NCBI RefSeq assembly: GCF_030252345.1
Contig: NZ_CP126980.1
Coordinates: 457,501 to 521,500 of the forward strand
Direction of reading: 5' to 3'
Source of the DNA: Actinoplanes oblitus
GTDB taxonomy: Bacteria > Actinomycetota > Actinomycetes > Mycobacteriales > Micromonosporaceae
Length of the DNA: 64,000 nucleotides
Shown piece by piece: positions 50,716 through 58,743 of the stretch. How positions within the stretch are numbered: the first letter of the stretch is position 1; each line of letters starts with the position of its first letter. Under the pieces are notes generated by a model. It did no database searches, was not told the origin of the DNA, and was given only the letters and a program-made list of their open reading frames with translations. A program made the translations under genes and the position numbers.

Positions 50716-53082
50716 ATGACGCTCACGCCGGAAAAGACGACAGTCCCGGACCAGCGCCGCCAGGTGATGCGGGTACGCAAGCGCGACGGCGAGCTGGTGC
50801 CGGTGGACCTGAACCGGATCGTCGCGGCGGTGGAGCGGTGGACCGCCGGGCTGGACGAGGTCGACCCGCTGCGGGTGGCCACCAAGACGATCAGCGGTCT
50901 CTACGACGGCGCCACCACGGAGGAGCTGGACAAGCTCTCCATCCAGACGGCGGCCGAGCTGATCGGCGAGGAGCCGCAGTATTCCAAGCTGGCCGCCCGC
51001 CTGCTCATCGACCTGGTGTCGCAGGAGGTCCGCGAGCAGGGCGTCACCAGCTTCGGCGAGTCCATCGCGCTCGGGCACGAACAGGGCCTGATCGGCGACG
51101 ACACCCTCGCCTTCGTCACGAAGTTCGGTGCCGAGCTGGACGCGGCGATCGACCTGAGCGCGGATCTCCGCTTCGAGTACTTCGGCCTGCGCACCGTCGC
51201 CGACCGCTACCTCCTGCGCCACCCGACCAAGCGCATCCCGATCGAGACCCCGCAGTACTGGCTGCTCCGCGTCGCCTGTGGCCTGTCGGCCAACCCGGAC
51301 GAGGCGATCGGCTTCTACCGCCTGATGTCGAGCCTCGCCTACCTGCCCAGCTCGCCCACGCTGTTCAACTCGGGCACCCGGCACACCCAGATGTCGAGCT
51401 GCTTCCTGGTCGACTCGCCGAAGGACGAGCTGGACTCGATCTACGAGCGGTACCACCAGGTCGCCAAGCTGTCGAAGTTCTCCGGCGGCATCGGCATCGC
51501 CTGGTCCCGGGTCCGCGGCCGGGGCGCCCTGATCCGGGGCACCAACGGCAGGTCCAACGGCATCGTCCCGTTCCTGAAGACGTTGGACGCCGGGGTCGCC
51601 GCCGTCAACCAGGGTGGCCGGCGCAAGGGCGCGGCCTGCGTCTACCTGGAGCCGTGGCACCCGGACATCGAGGAGTTCCTGGAGCTGCGGGACAACACGG
51701 GAGAGGAGTCCCGGCGTACGCATAATCTGAATCTGGCCAACTGGATCCCGGACGAGTTCATGCGCCGGGTCGAAGCCGACGAGGACTGGCACCTGATCGA
51801 TCCGTCGGACGCTCCGGAATTGCCGGATCTGTTCGGGGAGGCGTTCGCCGACGCGTACCGAAAAGCGTCTGGGAAAGCAGTTAAAACGGTCAAGGCTCGG
51901 GACCTCTACGGGCGGATGATGCGGACGCTGGCGCAGACCGGCAATGGCTGGATGACGTTCAAGGATCGGTCGAACGCGCTGTCCAACCAGACCGGCGCGC
52001 CGGGCAACACCATTCACCTGTCCAACCTGTGCACCGAGATCCTCGAGGTGAACAGCGACGACGAGACGGCCGTCTGCAACCTCGGCTCGATCAACCTGGG
52101 CGCGCACACCACCGCCGGCGGGGTGGACTGGGAGCGGCTGCGGGAGACCGTGCGCACCGCTGTGGTCTTCCTGGACCGGGTGATCGACATCAACTACTAC
52201 CCGTCGCGGCAGGCGGCCGCGTCGAACCCGCGCTGGCGCCCGGTCGGTCTCGGGCTGATGGGGCTGCAGGACGCGTTCTTCACGCTGCGGCTGCCGTTCG
52301 ACTCGGCCGAGGCGAAGGAACTCTCCACCCGGGTCCAGGAGGAGATCTTCCTGACCGCGCTGGAGACGTCGGCAGGGCTAGCCGCCGAGTTCGGGCCGCA
52401 CCCGTCGTTCGCCGAGACGCGGGCCGCCCGCGGGCAGCTGCACCCGGAGCTCTGGGGGGCGACCGTCAGCCAGGACGCGCGGTGGGCCGCCGTCAAGGAG
52501 CGGATCGCGGCGCACGGCCTGCGCAACTCGCTGCTGATCGCGATCGCCCCGACCGCGACCATCGCGTCCATCGCCGGCTGCTACGAGTGCATCGAGCCGC
52601 AGGTCTCCAACCTGTTCAAGCGCGAGACCATGTCCGGCGAGTTCCTGCAGATCAACACCTATCTGGTACGCGAGCTGAAGTCCCGTGGCCTGTGGAACGC
52701 GGGTGTCCGGGAGCAGATCAAGCGGGCCGAGGGATCGGTGCAGGAGATCGCCGCGCTGCCGGCCGACGTGCGGGAGATCTTCCGGACCGCGTGGGAGCTG
52801 CCCCAGCGTGCCCTGATCGACCTGGCCGCCGCGCGGGCGCCGTTCATCGACCAGTCCCAGTCGCTGAACCTGTTCCTGGCGGCGCCGACCATCGGCAAGC
52901 TGTCGTCGATGTACCTCTATGCCTGGAAGTCCGGGCTGAAGACGTCGTACTACCTGCGCTCGCGGCCGGCGACGCGCATCCAGCAGGCCACCGTGGCGGT
53001 GCCCGCCCTGGTGACCATCGGCGACGCCGAGGCGCTGGCCTGCTCCCTGGAAAACCCCGAATCGTGTGAGGCGTGCCAGTGA
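50716..53082 (+). CDS. nrdA: class Ia ribonucleotide reductase, alpha subunit
   Basis: 788 residues. Reduces ribonucleoside diphosphates to deoxy forms for DNA synthesis. N-terminal ATP-cone (VRKRDGELVPVDLNRIVAAVERW), then the 10-stranded barrel with the redox pair C229 (QMSSCFLVD) and C454 (AVCNLGSINLG), thiyl C439 (NLCTEI), the radical-transfer tyrosines in KTSYYLRSRPA, and a C-terminal swinging pair (SCEAC). ATG 50716 follows GGGAAGAGGG. The AdoCbl riboswitch implies a second, B12-dependent class II enzyme elsewhere in the genome. nrdB overlaps the stop by one base. Confidence 0.96.
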   Translation: MTLTPEKTTVPDQRRQVMRVRKRDGELVPVDLNRIVAAVERWTAGLDEVDPLRVATKTISGLYDGATTEELDKLSIQTAAELIGEEPQYSKLAARLLIDLVSQEVREQGVTSFGESIALGHEQGLIGDDTLAFVTKFGAELDAAIDLSADLRFEYFGLRTVADRYLLRHPTKRIPIETPQYWLLRVACGLSANPDEAIGFYRLMSSLAYLPSSPTLFNSGTRHTQMSSCFLVDSPKDELDSIYERYHQVAKLSKFSGGIGIAWSRVRGRGALIRGTNGRSNGIVPFLKTLDAGVAAVNQGGRRKGAACVYLEPWHPDIEEFLELRDNTGEESRRTHNLNLANWIPDEFMRRVEADEDWHLIDPSDAPELPDLFGEAFADAYRKASGKAVKTVKARDLYGRMMRTLAQTGNGWMTFKDRSNALSNQTGAPGNTIHLSNLCTEILEVNSDDETAVCNLGSINLGAHTTAGGVDWERLRETVRTAVVFLDRVIDINYYPSRQAAASNPRWRPVGLGLMGLQDAFFTLRLPFDSAEAKELSTRVQEEIFLTALETSAGLAAEFGPHPSFAETRAARGQLHPELWGATVSQDARWAAVKERIAAHGLRNSLLIAIAPTATIASIAGCYECIEPQVSNLFKRETMSGEFLQINTYLVRELKSRGLWNAGVREQIKRAEGSVQEIAALPADVREIFRTAWELPQRALIDLAAARAPFIDQSQSLNLFLAAPTIGKLSSMYLYAWKSGLKTSYYLRSRPATRIQQATVAVPALVTIGDAEALACSLENPESCEACQ

Positions 53083-54077
53083 TGTTGCTCGACCCCGGAA
53101 TGGACCTGACCCTGCGGCCGATGAAGTATCCGCACTTCTTCGACCGGTTCAAGGACGCCATCAAGAACACCTGGACGGTCGAGGAGGTCGACCTGCACGC
53201 CGACCTGGCCGACCTGGCGGTGCTGTCGGACGCGGAGAAACACCTGGTGAGCCGGCTGGTCGCGTTCTTCGCCACCGGTGACACCATCGTCGCGAACAAC
53301 CTGGTGCTCAATCTGTACCAGCACATCAACTCGCCGGAGGGCCGGCTTTACCTGTCCCGGCAATTGTTCGAGGAGGCCGTGCACGTCCAGTTCTATCTGA
53401 ACCTGCTGGACACCTACGTGCCGGATGAGCGGGAACGGTTCGAGGCGTTCGCGGCGGTGGAGAACATCCCGTCGATCGCGCGTAAGGCCGAGTTCTGTTT
53501 CAAGTGGATCGACTCGATCTTCGAGCTGCGTTCCCTAACCTCCAAGGCGGACCGGCGGGCGTTCCTGCTCAACGTGATCTGCTTCGCGGCGTGCATCGAG
53601 GGGCTGTTCTTCTACGGCGCTTTCGCGTACGTGTACTTCCTGCGGTCGCGCGGTCTGCTGCAGGGCCTGGCGTCCGGCACGAACTGGGTCTTCCGCGACG
53701 AGAGCATGCACATGGCATTCGCCTTCGACGTGGTCGACCAGGTCCGCCGGGAGGAACCGGATCTGTTCGACGCGGAGATGGAGCAGCAGGTGCGCGACAT
53801 GCTCGCCGAGGCCGTCGAGTGCGAGGTGCAGTTCGCCGCCGATCTGCTGGAGCAAGGGGTCAGCGGGATGTCGCTGGCCGACATGCGCGAGTACTTGCAG
53901 CACGTCGCCGACCGGCGCCTCCAGGTGCTGGGCATCGAGCCGGTCTACGGCAGCAAGAACCCGTTCGCCTTCATGGAACTGCAGGACGTCCAGGAATTGT
54001 CGAACTTCTTCGAACGCCGCGTCTCGGCCTATCAGGTCGGCGTCACCGGAAGCGTCACGTTCGACGACGACTTCTGA
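53082..54077 (+). CDS. nrdB: class Ia ribonucleotide reductase, beta subunit
   Basis: 331 residues. Carries the diiron-tyrosyl radical cofactor: metal ligands in EEAVH (E97/E98, H101), IEGLFF and RDESMH, and the radical tyrosine Y105 four residues after H101, so this is a Tyr-type (not Phe, class Ic) R2. The C-terminal tail ends in VTFDDDF, the peptide that docks on NrdA. TGATG overlap couples it to nrdA. No nrdS-like regulator follows, unlike in Streptomyces nrdABS. Confidence 0.95.
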   Translation: MLLDPGMDLTLRPMKYPHFFDRFKDAIKNTWTVEEVDLHADLADLAVLSDAEKHLVSRLVAFFATGDTIVANNLVLNLYQHINSPEGRLYLSRQLFEEAVHVQFYLNLLDTYVPDERERFEAFAAVENIPSIARKAEFCFKWIDSIFELRSLTSKADRRAFLLNVICFAACIEGLFFYGAFAYVYFLRSRGLLQGLASGTNWVFRDESMHMAFAFDVVDQVRREEPDLFDAEMEQQVRDMLAEAVECEVQFAADLLEQGVSGMSLADMREYLQHVADRRLQVLGIEPVYGSKNPFAFMELQDVQELSNFFERRVSAYQVGVTGSVTFDDDF

Positions 54078-54093
54078 AATCGAGGACATTCCT

Positions 54094-54205
54094 TTACGCG
54101 CGTCCGCCGCAGTGCGGACCGCATGCTCCCGCGCGGGCCGGGTGCGGCGATCTGGCCGCTGCGCGTCCAGAACGATCGCCGCACCCTTCATTGCCCGCGG
54201 GTGGT
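54094..54205. repeat. covarying hairpin element, copy 2
   Basis: This is the second copy of the block at 30421-30533. The stem here is GGGTGCGGCGATC / GATCGCCGCACCC (54140-54152, 54174-54186) around the same 21-nt loop (54153-54173). The upstream TGCGGACCGCA palindrome is perfect here, whereas copy 1 has one G-T change. It again fills the space between convergent genes (nrdB and a secreted protein). It is close enough to nrdB to lie in its 3' UTR. Confidence 0.85.
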
Positions 54206-54225
54206 CTCGCTTACCGCGTTTTCGG

Positions 54226-55002
54226 TCAGACGCCTCGGCGTCGCCGGGTCAGGGAGAAGCCGAACAGTCCGGTGAGGGCGGCGAGAATGCCACCGCCGGC
54301 GGTCCAGAACCAGCGGCCGGAGAAGTCCGGCAGCCAATCCGTGCTGAAGCTGCTCTCCTCGGCCTCCGCCGTCGCCGACGGAGACGGCGCGGGCGCGGTC
54401 AGGACCGTGCCCGGCTGGTTGTCCGGGACCAGCGGCTTGGCGAGTTCGCCCTGGTCGGCGTCCTGATCGCCGGTCGGGGTGCGCAGGGTCAGGCCGACCT
54501 TGAGCGGCAGGCCCAGATCGGTCTCGGGCACCGCGGTGCTGGACAGGCGTACGTAGTAGGTGCCGGGAAGCGGATCGCCGTCCTGCGGCTCGGCCCACGA
54601 GCGAACCTGCCGCAGCCGGCATCCCAGGGTCACCTGGGCGTCGTCCTTGCCGGCCACCGGGCTCTGCTCACCCGCCACGCAGGCCTGCCGGCGGCGTAGC
54701 CCGTCGAAGACCTCGATGATCCACGACTCGTCGCCGGTGCGTCCCTTGTCCGGCAGGGCGACAGTGGCGGTGAGGTCCGGGCGCTGCCCGGCCTCGGCGG
54801 TGAACTGCCAGTACAGGTAGTCGCCGGTGACCGCGCCGACCTGCACCGGCTGGCTCGCGCCGATCGGCACCGCGGTCAGGAACGAGGTGCCGGCGAGGTT
54901 CACCGCCGGGGCCGGGGACGGGTCGTCGGCGAAAGCCGGGGCGGGGACGGCGGCGATGCCGACGATCGCGGCACCGGCCACGGCGAGGTGCTTGATCCGC
55001 AT
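54226..55002 (-). CDS. exported protein with C-terminal membrane anchor, partner of VWA protein
   Basis: 258 residues. Signal peptide (about 1-25, ending AFA), a beta-rich domain with PPC-like features (VGAVTGDYLYWQFTAEAGQRPDLTATVALPD... GTYYVRLSS) and two pairs of cysteines, a Pro/Ala/Ser spacer (about 195-215), one C-terminal membrane helix (WFWTAGGGILAALTGLFGFSL) and an RRRR tail. The layout is that of wall-spanning membrane-anchored proteins. Start overlaps the stop of the VWA gene by 1 bp (TGATG), so the two probably work together; similar pairs flank ESX loci. Confidence 0.8.
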   Translation of the reverse strand: MRIKHLAVAGAAIVGIAAVPAPAFADDPSPAPAVNLAGTSFLTAVPIGASQPVQVGAVTGDYLYWQFTAEAGQRPDLTATVALPDKGRTGDESWIIEVFDGLRRRQACVAGEQSPVAGKDDAQVTLGCRLRQVRSWAEPQDGDPLPGTYYVRLSSTAVPETDLGLPLKVGLTLRTPTGDQDADQGELAKPLVPDNQPGTVLTAPAPSPSATAEAEESSFSTDWLPDFSGRWFWTAGGGILAALTGLFGFSLTRRRRGV

Positions 55003-56300
55003 CAGTTCTCCCTCCAGGTGGCCACCCAGTAGCGGGTGATCCAGCCGGCCAGCACGCCGGCGACCAGCCCGGCGATCGCCAGGACCAGCAGGAACAGGAA
55101 GCCGCGGCCGAGGCCGGGGGCATCCGGGGCGTGTGACGCGTCGACCAGGTCGATGCTCAGCTCGACCGGCATGCCGGGGGCACCCGCCGCGGTCGCCGTC
55201 GAGGCGAACGAGTTGCTCACGATCAGGCAGAGCTCGGTGGAGGTCGCGGCCGGTTCGTCGACGTCGCTCTCCGCAGCCTCCGCCGAGGCCTTGGCGTCCG
55301 CCTTCTGCTCGTCGGCCGACCAGCGCAGGCCCGCGGAGAGGACGTCCGCGCGCCCGCTGCCCGCGTCGACGCCGCGGACCAGCTCACGGCCGTCCTTCGT
55401 CGCGGCCTTGAGGAGCACCCCGTAATCCGGGTTCAGCGCCCGGTCGAGCGAGATGCTGACCGAGGCGCGCAGCTCCTGGTCGGGCTGCACGGCGACCCGG
55501 TAGAAGCGGTGCTCGCTGATCTTCTCCCGGTCGGTGTAGACGCCCGGGGCGAGCAGCGGCGCGTTCGTGCAGTCCGCGGAGCCGGTGACCACTGCCGGTT
55601 GCACCGGCGGCGGCACCGCGGCCCGGTCGACCAGCTGCTGCACCCGGTCGGTCAGCTCCTCCTCGCTGGTCGCCGCGGCGTAGGTGCCGCCGGTCGCGGT
55701 GGAGATGCAGACCAGCTGCTTGCGGGTCTTCTCGTCCGGGGTCAGGCCGAGCGTGTCGACGACCAGGTGAGTGCCCCGGGCGGCCAGTTCCCGGGCCACC
55801 TCGCACGGGTCGGGCGGGGTGCAGGTGTCCTCGCCGTCGGTGATCAGGACGATCCGGCGTACCGAATCGGTGTCACCGAGATCCTCGGCGGCCTTCTTCA
55901 GCGCCAGCCCGATCGGGGTGTACCCGGTCGGCTTCAGCGTGGCGATCGCGTTCTTGGCCTGGACCGCGTTGACCGGCCCGACCGGGACGATCTGCTGCGT
56001 GTCCTTGCAGGCGATCTTCTTGTTCTTGCCGGAATAGGTGGCACCCAGCACCCGGATGCCGAGCTGAGTGTCCTCCGGGAGCGCGTCGACGACCTTGTTG
56101 AAGGCGCGCTTGGCCACCGCGATCCGGGTTTCGCCGTCGATGTCGGCGGCGCGCATCGAGCCGCTGACGTCGAGAACCAGCTCAACGCGGGGTGGTTCGG
56201 AGGGTTCGGTCTCGTCGGCGAGCGCCGGGGCGGCGCCGAGCAGGGTGGCGGCACCGATCAATCCAGTCGCCACCACTATGGACAGACTTTTGTGGATCAC
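55002..56300 (-). CDS. exported von Willebrand factor A-domain protein
   Basis: 432 residues. Signal peptide (about 1-28, ending ALA), VWA domain (about 38-230) with intact MIDAS metal site D44-x-S46-x-S48 (LDVSGSM), T in KPTGYTPIGLAL, and D in LITDGEDTC, then a strand-rich domain (TDREKISEHRFYRVAVQPDQELRASVSI) similar to that of its downstream partner, and a C-terminal membrane helix (GFLFLLVLAIAGLVAGVLAGW). It is anchored outside the membrane and could bind a protein ligand through a metal ion. Function otherwise unknown. Confidence 0.88.
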   Translation of the reverse strand: MIHKSLSIVVATGLIGAATLLGAAPALADETEPSEPPRVELVLDVSGSMRAADIDGETRIAVAKRAFNKVVDALPEDTQLGIRVLGATYSGKNKKIACKDTQQIVPVGPVNAVQAKNAIATLKPTGYTPIGLALKKAAEDLGDTDSVRRIVLITDGEDTCTPPDPCEVARELAARGTHLVVDTLGLTPDEKTRKQLVCISTATGGTYAAATSEEELTDRVQQLVDRAAVPPPVQPAVVTGSADCTNAPLLAPGVYTDREKISEHRFYRVAVQPDQELRASVSISLDRALNPDYGVLLKAATKDGRELVRGVDAGSGRADVLSAGLRWSADEQKADAKASAEAAESDVDEPAATSTELCLIVSNSFASTATAAGAPGMPVELSIDLVDASHAPDAPGLGRGFLFLLVLAIAGLVAGVLAGWITRYWVATWREN

Positions 56301-56438
56301 GCGCCAAGATCATAAACGTACGTCTCGTCCAGGATCGTTGGGGTTCCCGGCTGGCCGGACCCTTGTGGGGTACCGGCTCGCCGGGTCGCGACGCGGGTTC
56401 GCGTCGTGCCTCCGGCATCGCTTGTGGCGCGTTCTCCA

Positions 56439-56459
56439 GCCGGCCGCTCTTCGGCCGGC
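56439..56459. terminator. small hairpin in the deoC-VWA gap
   Basis: GCCGGCCG and CGGCCGGC close a CTCTT loop. It lies in the 307-bp gene-free stretch 56301-56607, which otherwise holds only the 26-bp tandem repeat and a GC-rich leader for the VWA gene. Confidence 0.4.
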
Positions 56460-56494
56460 GAGCTTTGGCGGTTTCGTCTCCGAGCTTTCGCCCC

Positions 56495-56590
56495 GAGCTC
56501 TCGTGTCCGAGTCGTGCCCCGAGCTCTCGTGTCCGAGTCGTGCCCCGAGCTCTCGTGTCCGAGCTCTCGTGTCCGAGTCGTGCCCGGGGG
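56495..56590. repeat. 26-bp tandem array downstream of deoC
   Basis: Two perfect 26-bp units (56495-56520, 56521-56546; pattern GAGCTCTCGTGTCCGAG plus TCGTGCCCC), a 14-bp partial unit, and a further near-complete unit to about 56586. It ends about 20 bp from the deoC stop codon. Confidence 0.85.
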
Positions 56591-56607
56591 TCGTTCGCCG
56601 CTGTGTC

Positions 56608-57303
56608 TCAGCCGCGGCGGGCGTAGGCGGTCACCTGTCGCCGGGCCAGGTCCTCCAGGATCTCCGCGGTCGCCGACGTGCCGAACCGGGTCACCCCGAC
56701 GGCGGCCATCGCCAGCATGGTGTCCAGGCTGCGGATCCCGCCGGACGCCTTGACCTGCACCTGCGACGACACCGCCGAGCGCATCAGGGCCAGGTCGTCG
56801 ATCGTCGCACCGGTCGGGGCGAACCCGGTCGAGGTCTTCACGAACGCCGCGCCGGCCCGTTCCGCGGCCCAGCACGCCGCCAGCTTCTCCTCGTCGGTCA
56901 GGTAGGCCGTCTCCAGGATGACCTTGACGTGGGCCGCGCCGGCCACCCGCACGATCTCCTTGATCTCGGTCTCCACCGCCGCGACGTCACCCGAGCGCAG
57001 CCAGCCGATGTTGATCACCATGTCGATCTCGGTGGCGCCGCGGGCCACCGCCTGCTCGGTCTCGGCCACCTTCACCTCGGTGCTGGTGTCGCCGTGCGGG
57101 AAGCCGATCACCGTGCCCACGCGCACCTCGGTGCCGCGCAGCAGTTCGACAGCGAGCGGCACGTCGGACGGGCGCACGCAGACCGACGCGACCTGGTACT
57201 TCGCCGCGACGGCGCAGCCGGACCGCACGTCCTCGACGGTGAACTGCGGCTGGAGGATCGAGTGGTCGATCATGCGGGCGATCTGCGAGACGGTGAAGTC
57301 CAT
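56608..57303 (-). CDS. deoC: deoxyribose-phosphate aldolase
   Basis: 231 residues, class I aldolase barrel. Splits 2-deoxyribose-5-phosphate to glyceraldehyde-3-phosphate and acetaldehyde in deoxynucleoside breakdown. Schiff-base lysine K156 in AAFVKTSTGF, proton-relay K185 in VQVKASGGIRS and aspartate D94 in TEIDMVINIG are present. The start at 57303 is preferred over the frame start at 57375, which would run across the operators and into the divergent GntR gene. It shares a 70-bp promoter with that regulator. Confidence 0.95.
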   Translation of the reverse strand: MDFTVSQIARMIDHSILQPQFTVEDVRSGCAVAAKYQVASVCVRPSDVPLAVELLRGTEVRVGTVIGFPHGDTSTEVKVAETEQAVARGATEIDMVINIGWLRSGDVAAVETEIKEIVRVAGAAHVKVILETAYLTDEEKLAACWAAERAGAAFVKTSTGFAPTGATIDDLALMRSAVSSQVQVKASGGIRSLDTMLAMAAVGVTRFGTSATAEILEDLARRQVTAYARRG

Positions 57304-57318
57304 GGCATCGGACCGTAC

Positions 57319-57346
57319 CTGTCTAGACAGCCACCTGTCTAGACAG
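57319..57346. promoter_or_regulatory. two GntR/HutC operators between deoC and gntR
   Basis: CTGTCTAGACAG occurs twice as a perfect 12-bp palindrome (57319-57330, 57335-57346), 16 bp apart, in the context ACCTGTCTAGACAG. It contains GTCTAGAC, matching the GTnTAnAC consensus of the HutC group of GntR regulators. The neighbouring gene encodes exactly such a regulator. Confidence 0.85.
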
Positions 57347-57373
57347 GTTGTTCGTGTCGGTAGGGTGTGCGAC

Positions 57374-58093
57374 ATGTCCGCCGGACCAGACTTCGCGCCG
57401 CGCTACTTCCGCATCGAGCAGGAACTCCGAGCGCGAATCGCCAAGGCGCGGCCGCACGATCCGCTGCCCTCCGAGCCGGAGCTGGCCCGCGAGTTCGGGG
57501 TGAGCAGGATGACCGCCCGGGCCGCGGTCACGCAGCTGGTGAACGACGGGTTGGCGTACCGGGCGCCGGGCCGCGGGACCTTCGTGGCGGTGCCCACCGG
57601 CCCGCGCCGCGCGGACAACCTGATCCGGCTCAGCGAGGAGATTCGCAAGCAGGGCAAGGTCCCGTCGTCCCGGGTGGTCAGCGCGGAGCTGCGCCCGGCC
57701 AGCGTGATCGAGGCCACCCGGCTGCGGCAGCGGGCCGGCGACGTGGTGGCGATCTACCGGGTTCGGCAGGCCGACGGCGACCCGTTCGCCTTCGAGCACG
57801 CGTGTTACCCCGGAGTGCTGAGCGCCCTGCTCGACTTCGACCTCTCCGGCTCGGTGCACGAGGCACTCGTCGCGCTCGGCCGGGTCCCGACCCGGGGCAC
57901 CTCGACGATCACCGCACAGCCGGCGAACGAGGAGGACGCGAAGGAACTGGGCGTGCCGGTCGGCAGCGCGCTGCTGGTGGAGGAGCGGCTGATCCTGGAC
58001 CAGGAGGGCCGCCCGCTGGAGCTGAGTGAATCCCGCTACACCGGCACGAAATACCGCCTGGACGTCGCCTTCGGCGTGGAGCCGCACCAGTAG
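57374..58093 (+). CDS. GntR-family regulator, HutC (UTRA) type
   Basis: 239 residues. N-terminal winged helix (RIEQELRARIAKARPHDPLPSEPELAREFGVSRMTARAAVTQL, about 13-56) and a UTRA ligand domain (about 85-235) ending in the usual ESRYTGTKYRLDVAF. Members answer to small sugars, sugar phosphates or amino acids. Two palindromes of the HutC type in the shared promoter make autoregulation and control of deoC very likely; the inducer could be a deoxyribose or ribose phosphate. Confidence 0.93.
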   Translation: MSAGPDFAPRYFRIEQELRARIAKARPHDPLPSEPELAREFGVSRMTARAAVTQLVNDGLAYRAPGRGTFVAVPTGPRRADNLIRLSEEIRKQGKVPSSRVVSAELRPASVIEATRLRQRAGDVVAIYRVRQADGDPFAFEHACYPGVLSALLDFDLSGSVHEALVALGRVPTRGTSTITAQPANEEDAKELGVPVGSALLVEERLILDQEGRPLELSESRYTGTKYRLDVAFGVEPHQ

Positions 58094-58103
58094 CCGTCGC
58101 CGA

Positions 58104-58291
58104 TGGTGCGTCGGACCGGCCTCAATCCGGTGGTGTGTCGCAGGGGCCGAGATTCGGTGGTGCGTTGCAGTCGCCCAGGCCTGGTGGTGCGTTGCAGTCG
58201 CCGAGATTCGGTGGCGCGTCGCAGTCGCCCGGAACCGAAGTGCGTCGCAGCCGCCCCAACCCGATGGTGCGTCGCAGCGGTCAGAGCCAGG
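58104..58291. repeat. 27-bp tandem array between gntR and the DoxX gene
   Basis: Seven units, starting at 58104, 58131, 58158, 58185, 58212, 58239 (26 bp) and 58265, of the pattern TGGTGCGTYGCAGTCGCC plus a variable 9-bp tail (GAGATTCGG in two). The final unit runs into the last codons of the DoxX gene. Units have drifted, so the array is not young. Confidence 0.85.
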
Positions 58292-58646
58292 TGGTGGCGA
58301 GCCAGGCGGTGATCGCCGCGGCGGCCAGCAGCGCGATGTTGAGGCCGAGCACCTTGGTCTCGCCGCGGGAGACGTGCGTGATGATCCCGCCGACCTGGAT
58401 GAGGACCAGGCCGATCGCGGCGGCGAGTGCCAGCGCCGTCGCGATCCCGGTCAGCGGTGGCAGGATCAGCCCGAGCGCGCCCAGGATCTCCAGAACGCCG
58501 ATCGTCCGCACCAACGGCATCGGGATCTGATCGACCCAGCCCATCATCGGCCGCAGCTGATCCTGGCTGCGCATCACTTTCAGCCCACCGGCGTAGAGGT
58601 AGAACAGCGCGAGCAAACCGGCCAGAATCCAGTACGCGATCTCCAT
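58281..58646 (-). CDS. DoxX-family membrane protein
   Basis: 121 residues with four membrane helices: AYWILAGLLALFYLYAGGLKV, LVRTIGVLEILGALGLILPP, ATALALAAAIGLVLIQVGG and LNIALLAAAAITAWLATTW. The FYLYAGGLKV and IGVLEILGALGL motifs mark DoxX-like proteins, small membrane proteins tied to redox stress and thiol balance in other actinobacteria. Divergent from an HxlR regulator that probably controls it through the palindrome at 58709. Confidence 0.86.
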   Translation of the reverse strand: MEIAYWILAGLLALFYLYAGGLKVMRSQDQLRPMMGWVDQIPMPLVRTIGVLEILGALGLILPPLTGIATALALAAAIGLVLIQVGGIITHVSRGETKVLGLNIALLAAAAITAWLATTWL

Positions 58647-58708
58647 GTGTGCCCCTTCGAAGCGCCGTGATCGGCCACATCATGGGTCACCACCGACAGG
58701 CTTACAAA

Positions 58709-58726
58709 AGGCACACGCGTGTGCCT
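58709..58726. promoter_or_regulatory. HxlR operator palindrome
   Basis: AGGCACACGCGTGTGCCT is a perfect 18-bp palindrome midway between the divergent DoxX and HxlR genes, with a half copy (AGGCACA) directly after it. Likely bound by the HxlR dimer to control both genes. Confidence 0.75.
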
Positions 58727-58743
58727 CAGGCACAGGGAGCGGC

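Noticed and set aside
54094..54191. Small minus-strand peptide-coding gene in the repeated element (VLDAQRPD...)
   Set aside because: Similar peptides appear in both copies, but the differences are base-pair compensations in the stem and no ribosome binding site is present, so structure explains the conservation better.
57304..57375. N-terminal extension of deoC starting at 57375
   Set aside because: It would place the two GntR operators and most of the shared promoter inside the coding region and adds residues absent from DeoC proteins.
58104..58291. CRISPR array
   Set aside because: The 27-bp units are directly adjacent without unique spacers, and no cas genes are present. The arrays at 44050 and 56495 are excluded for the same reason.
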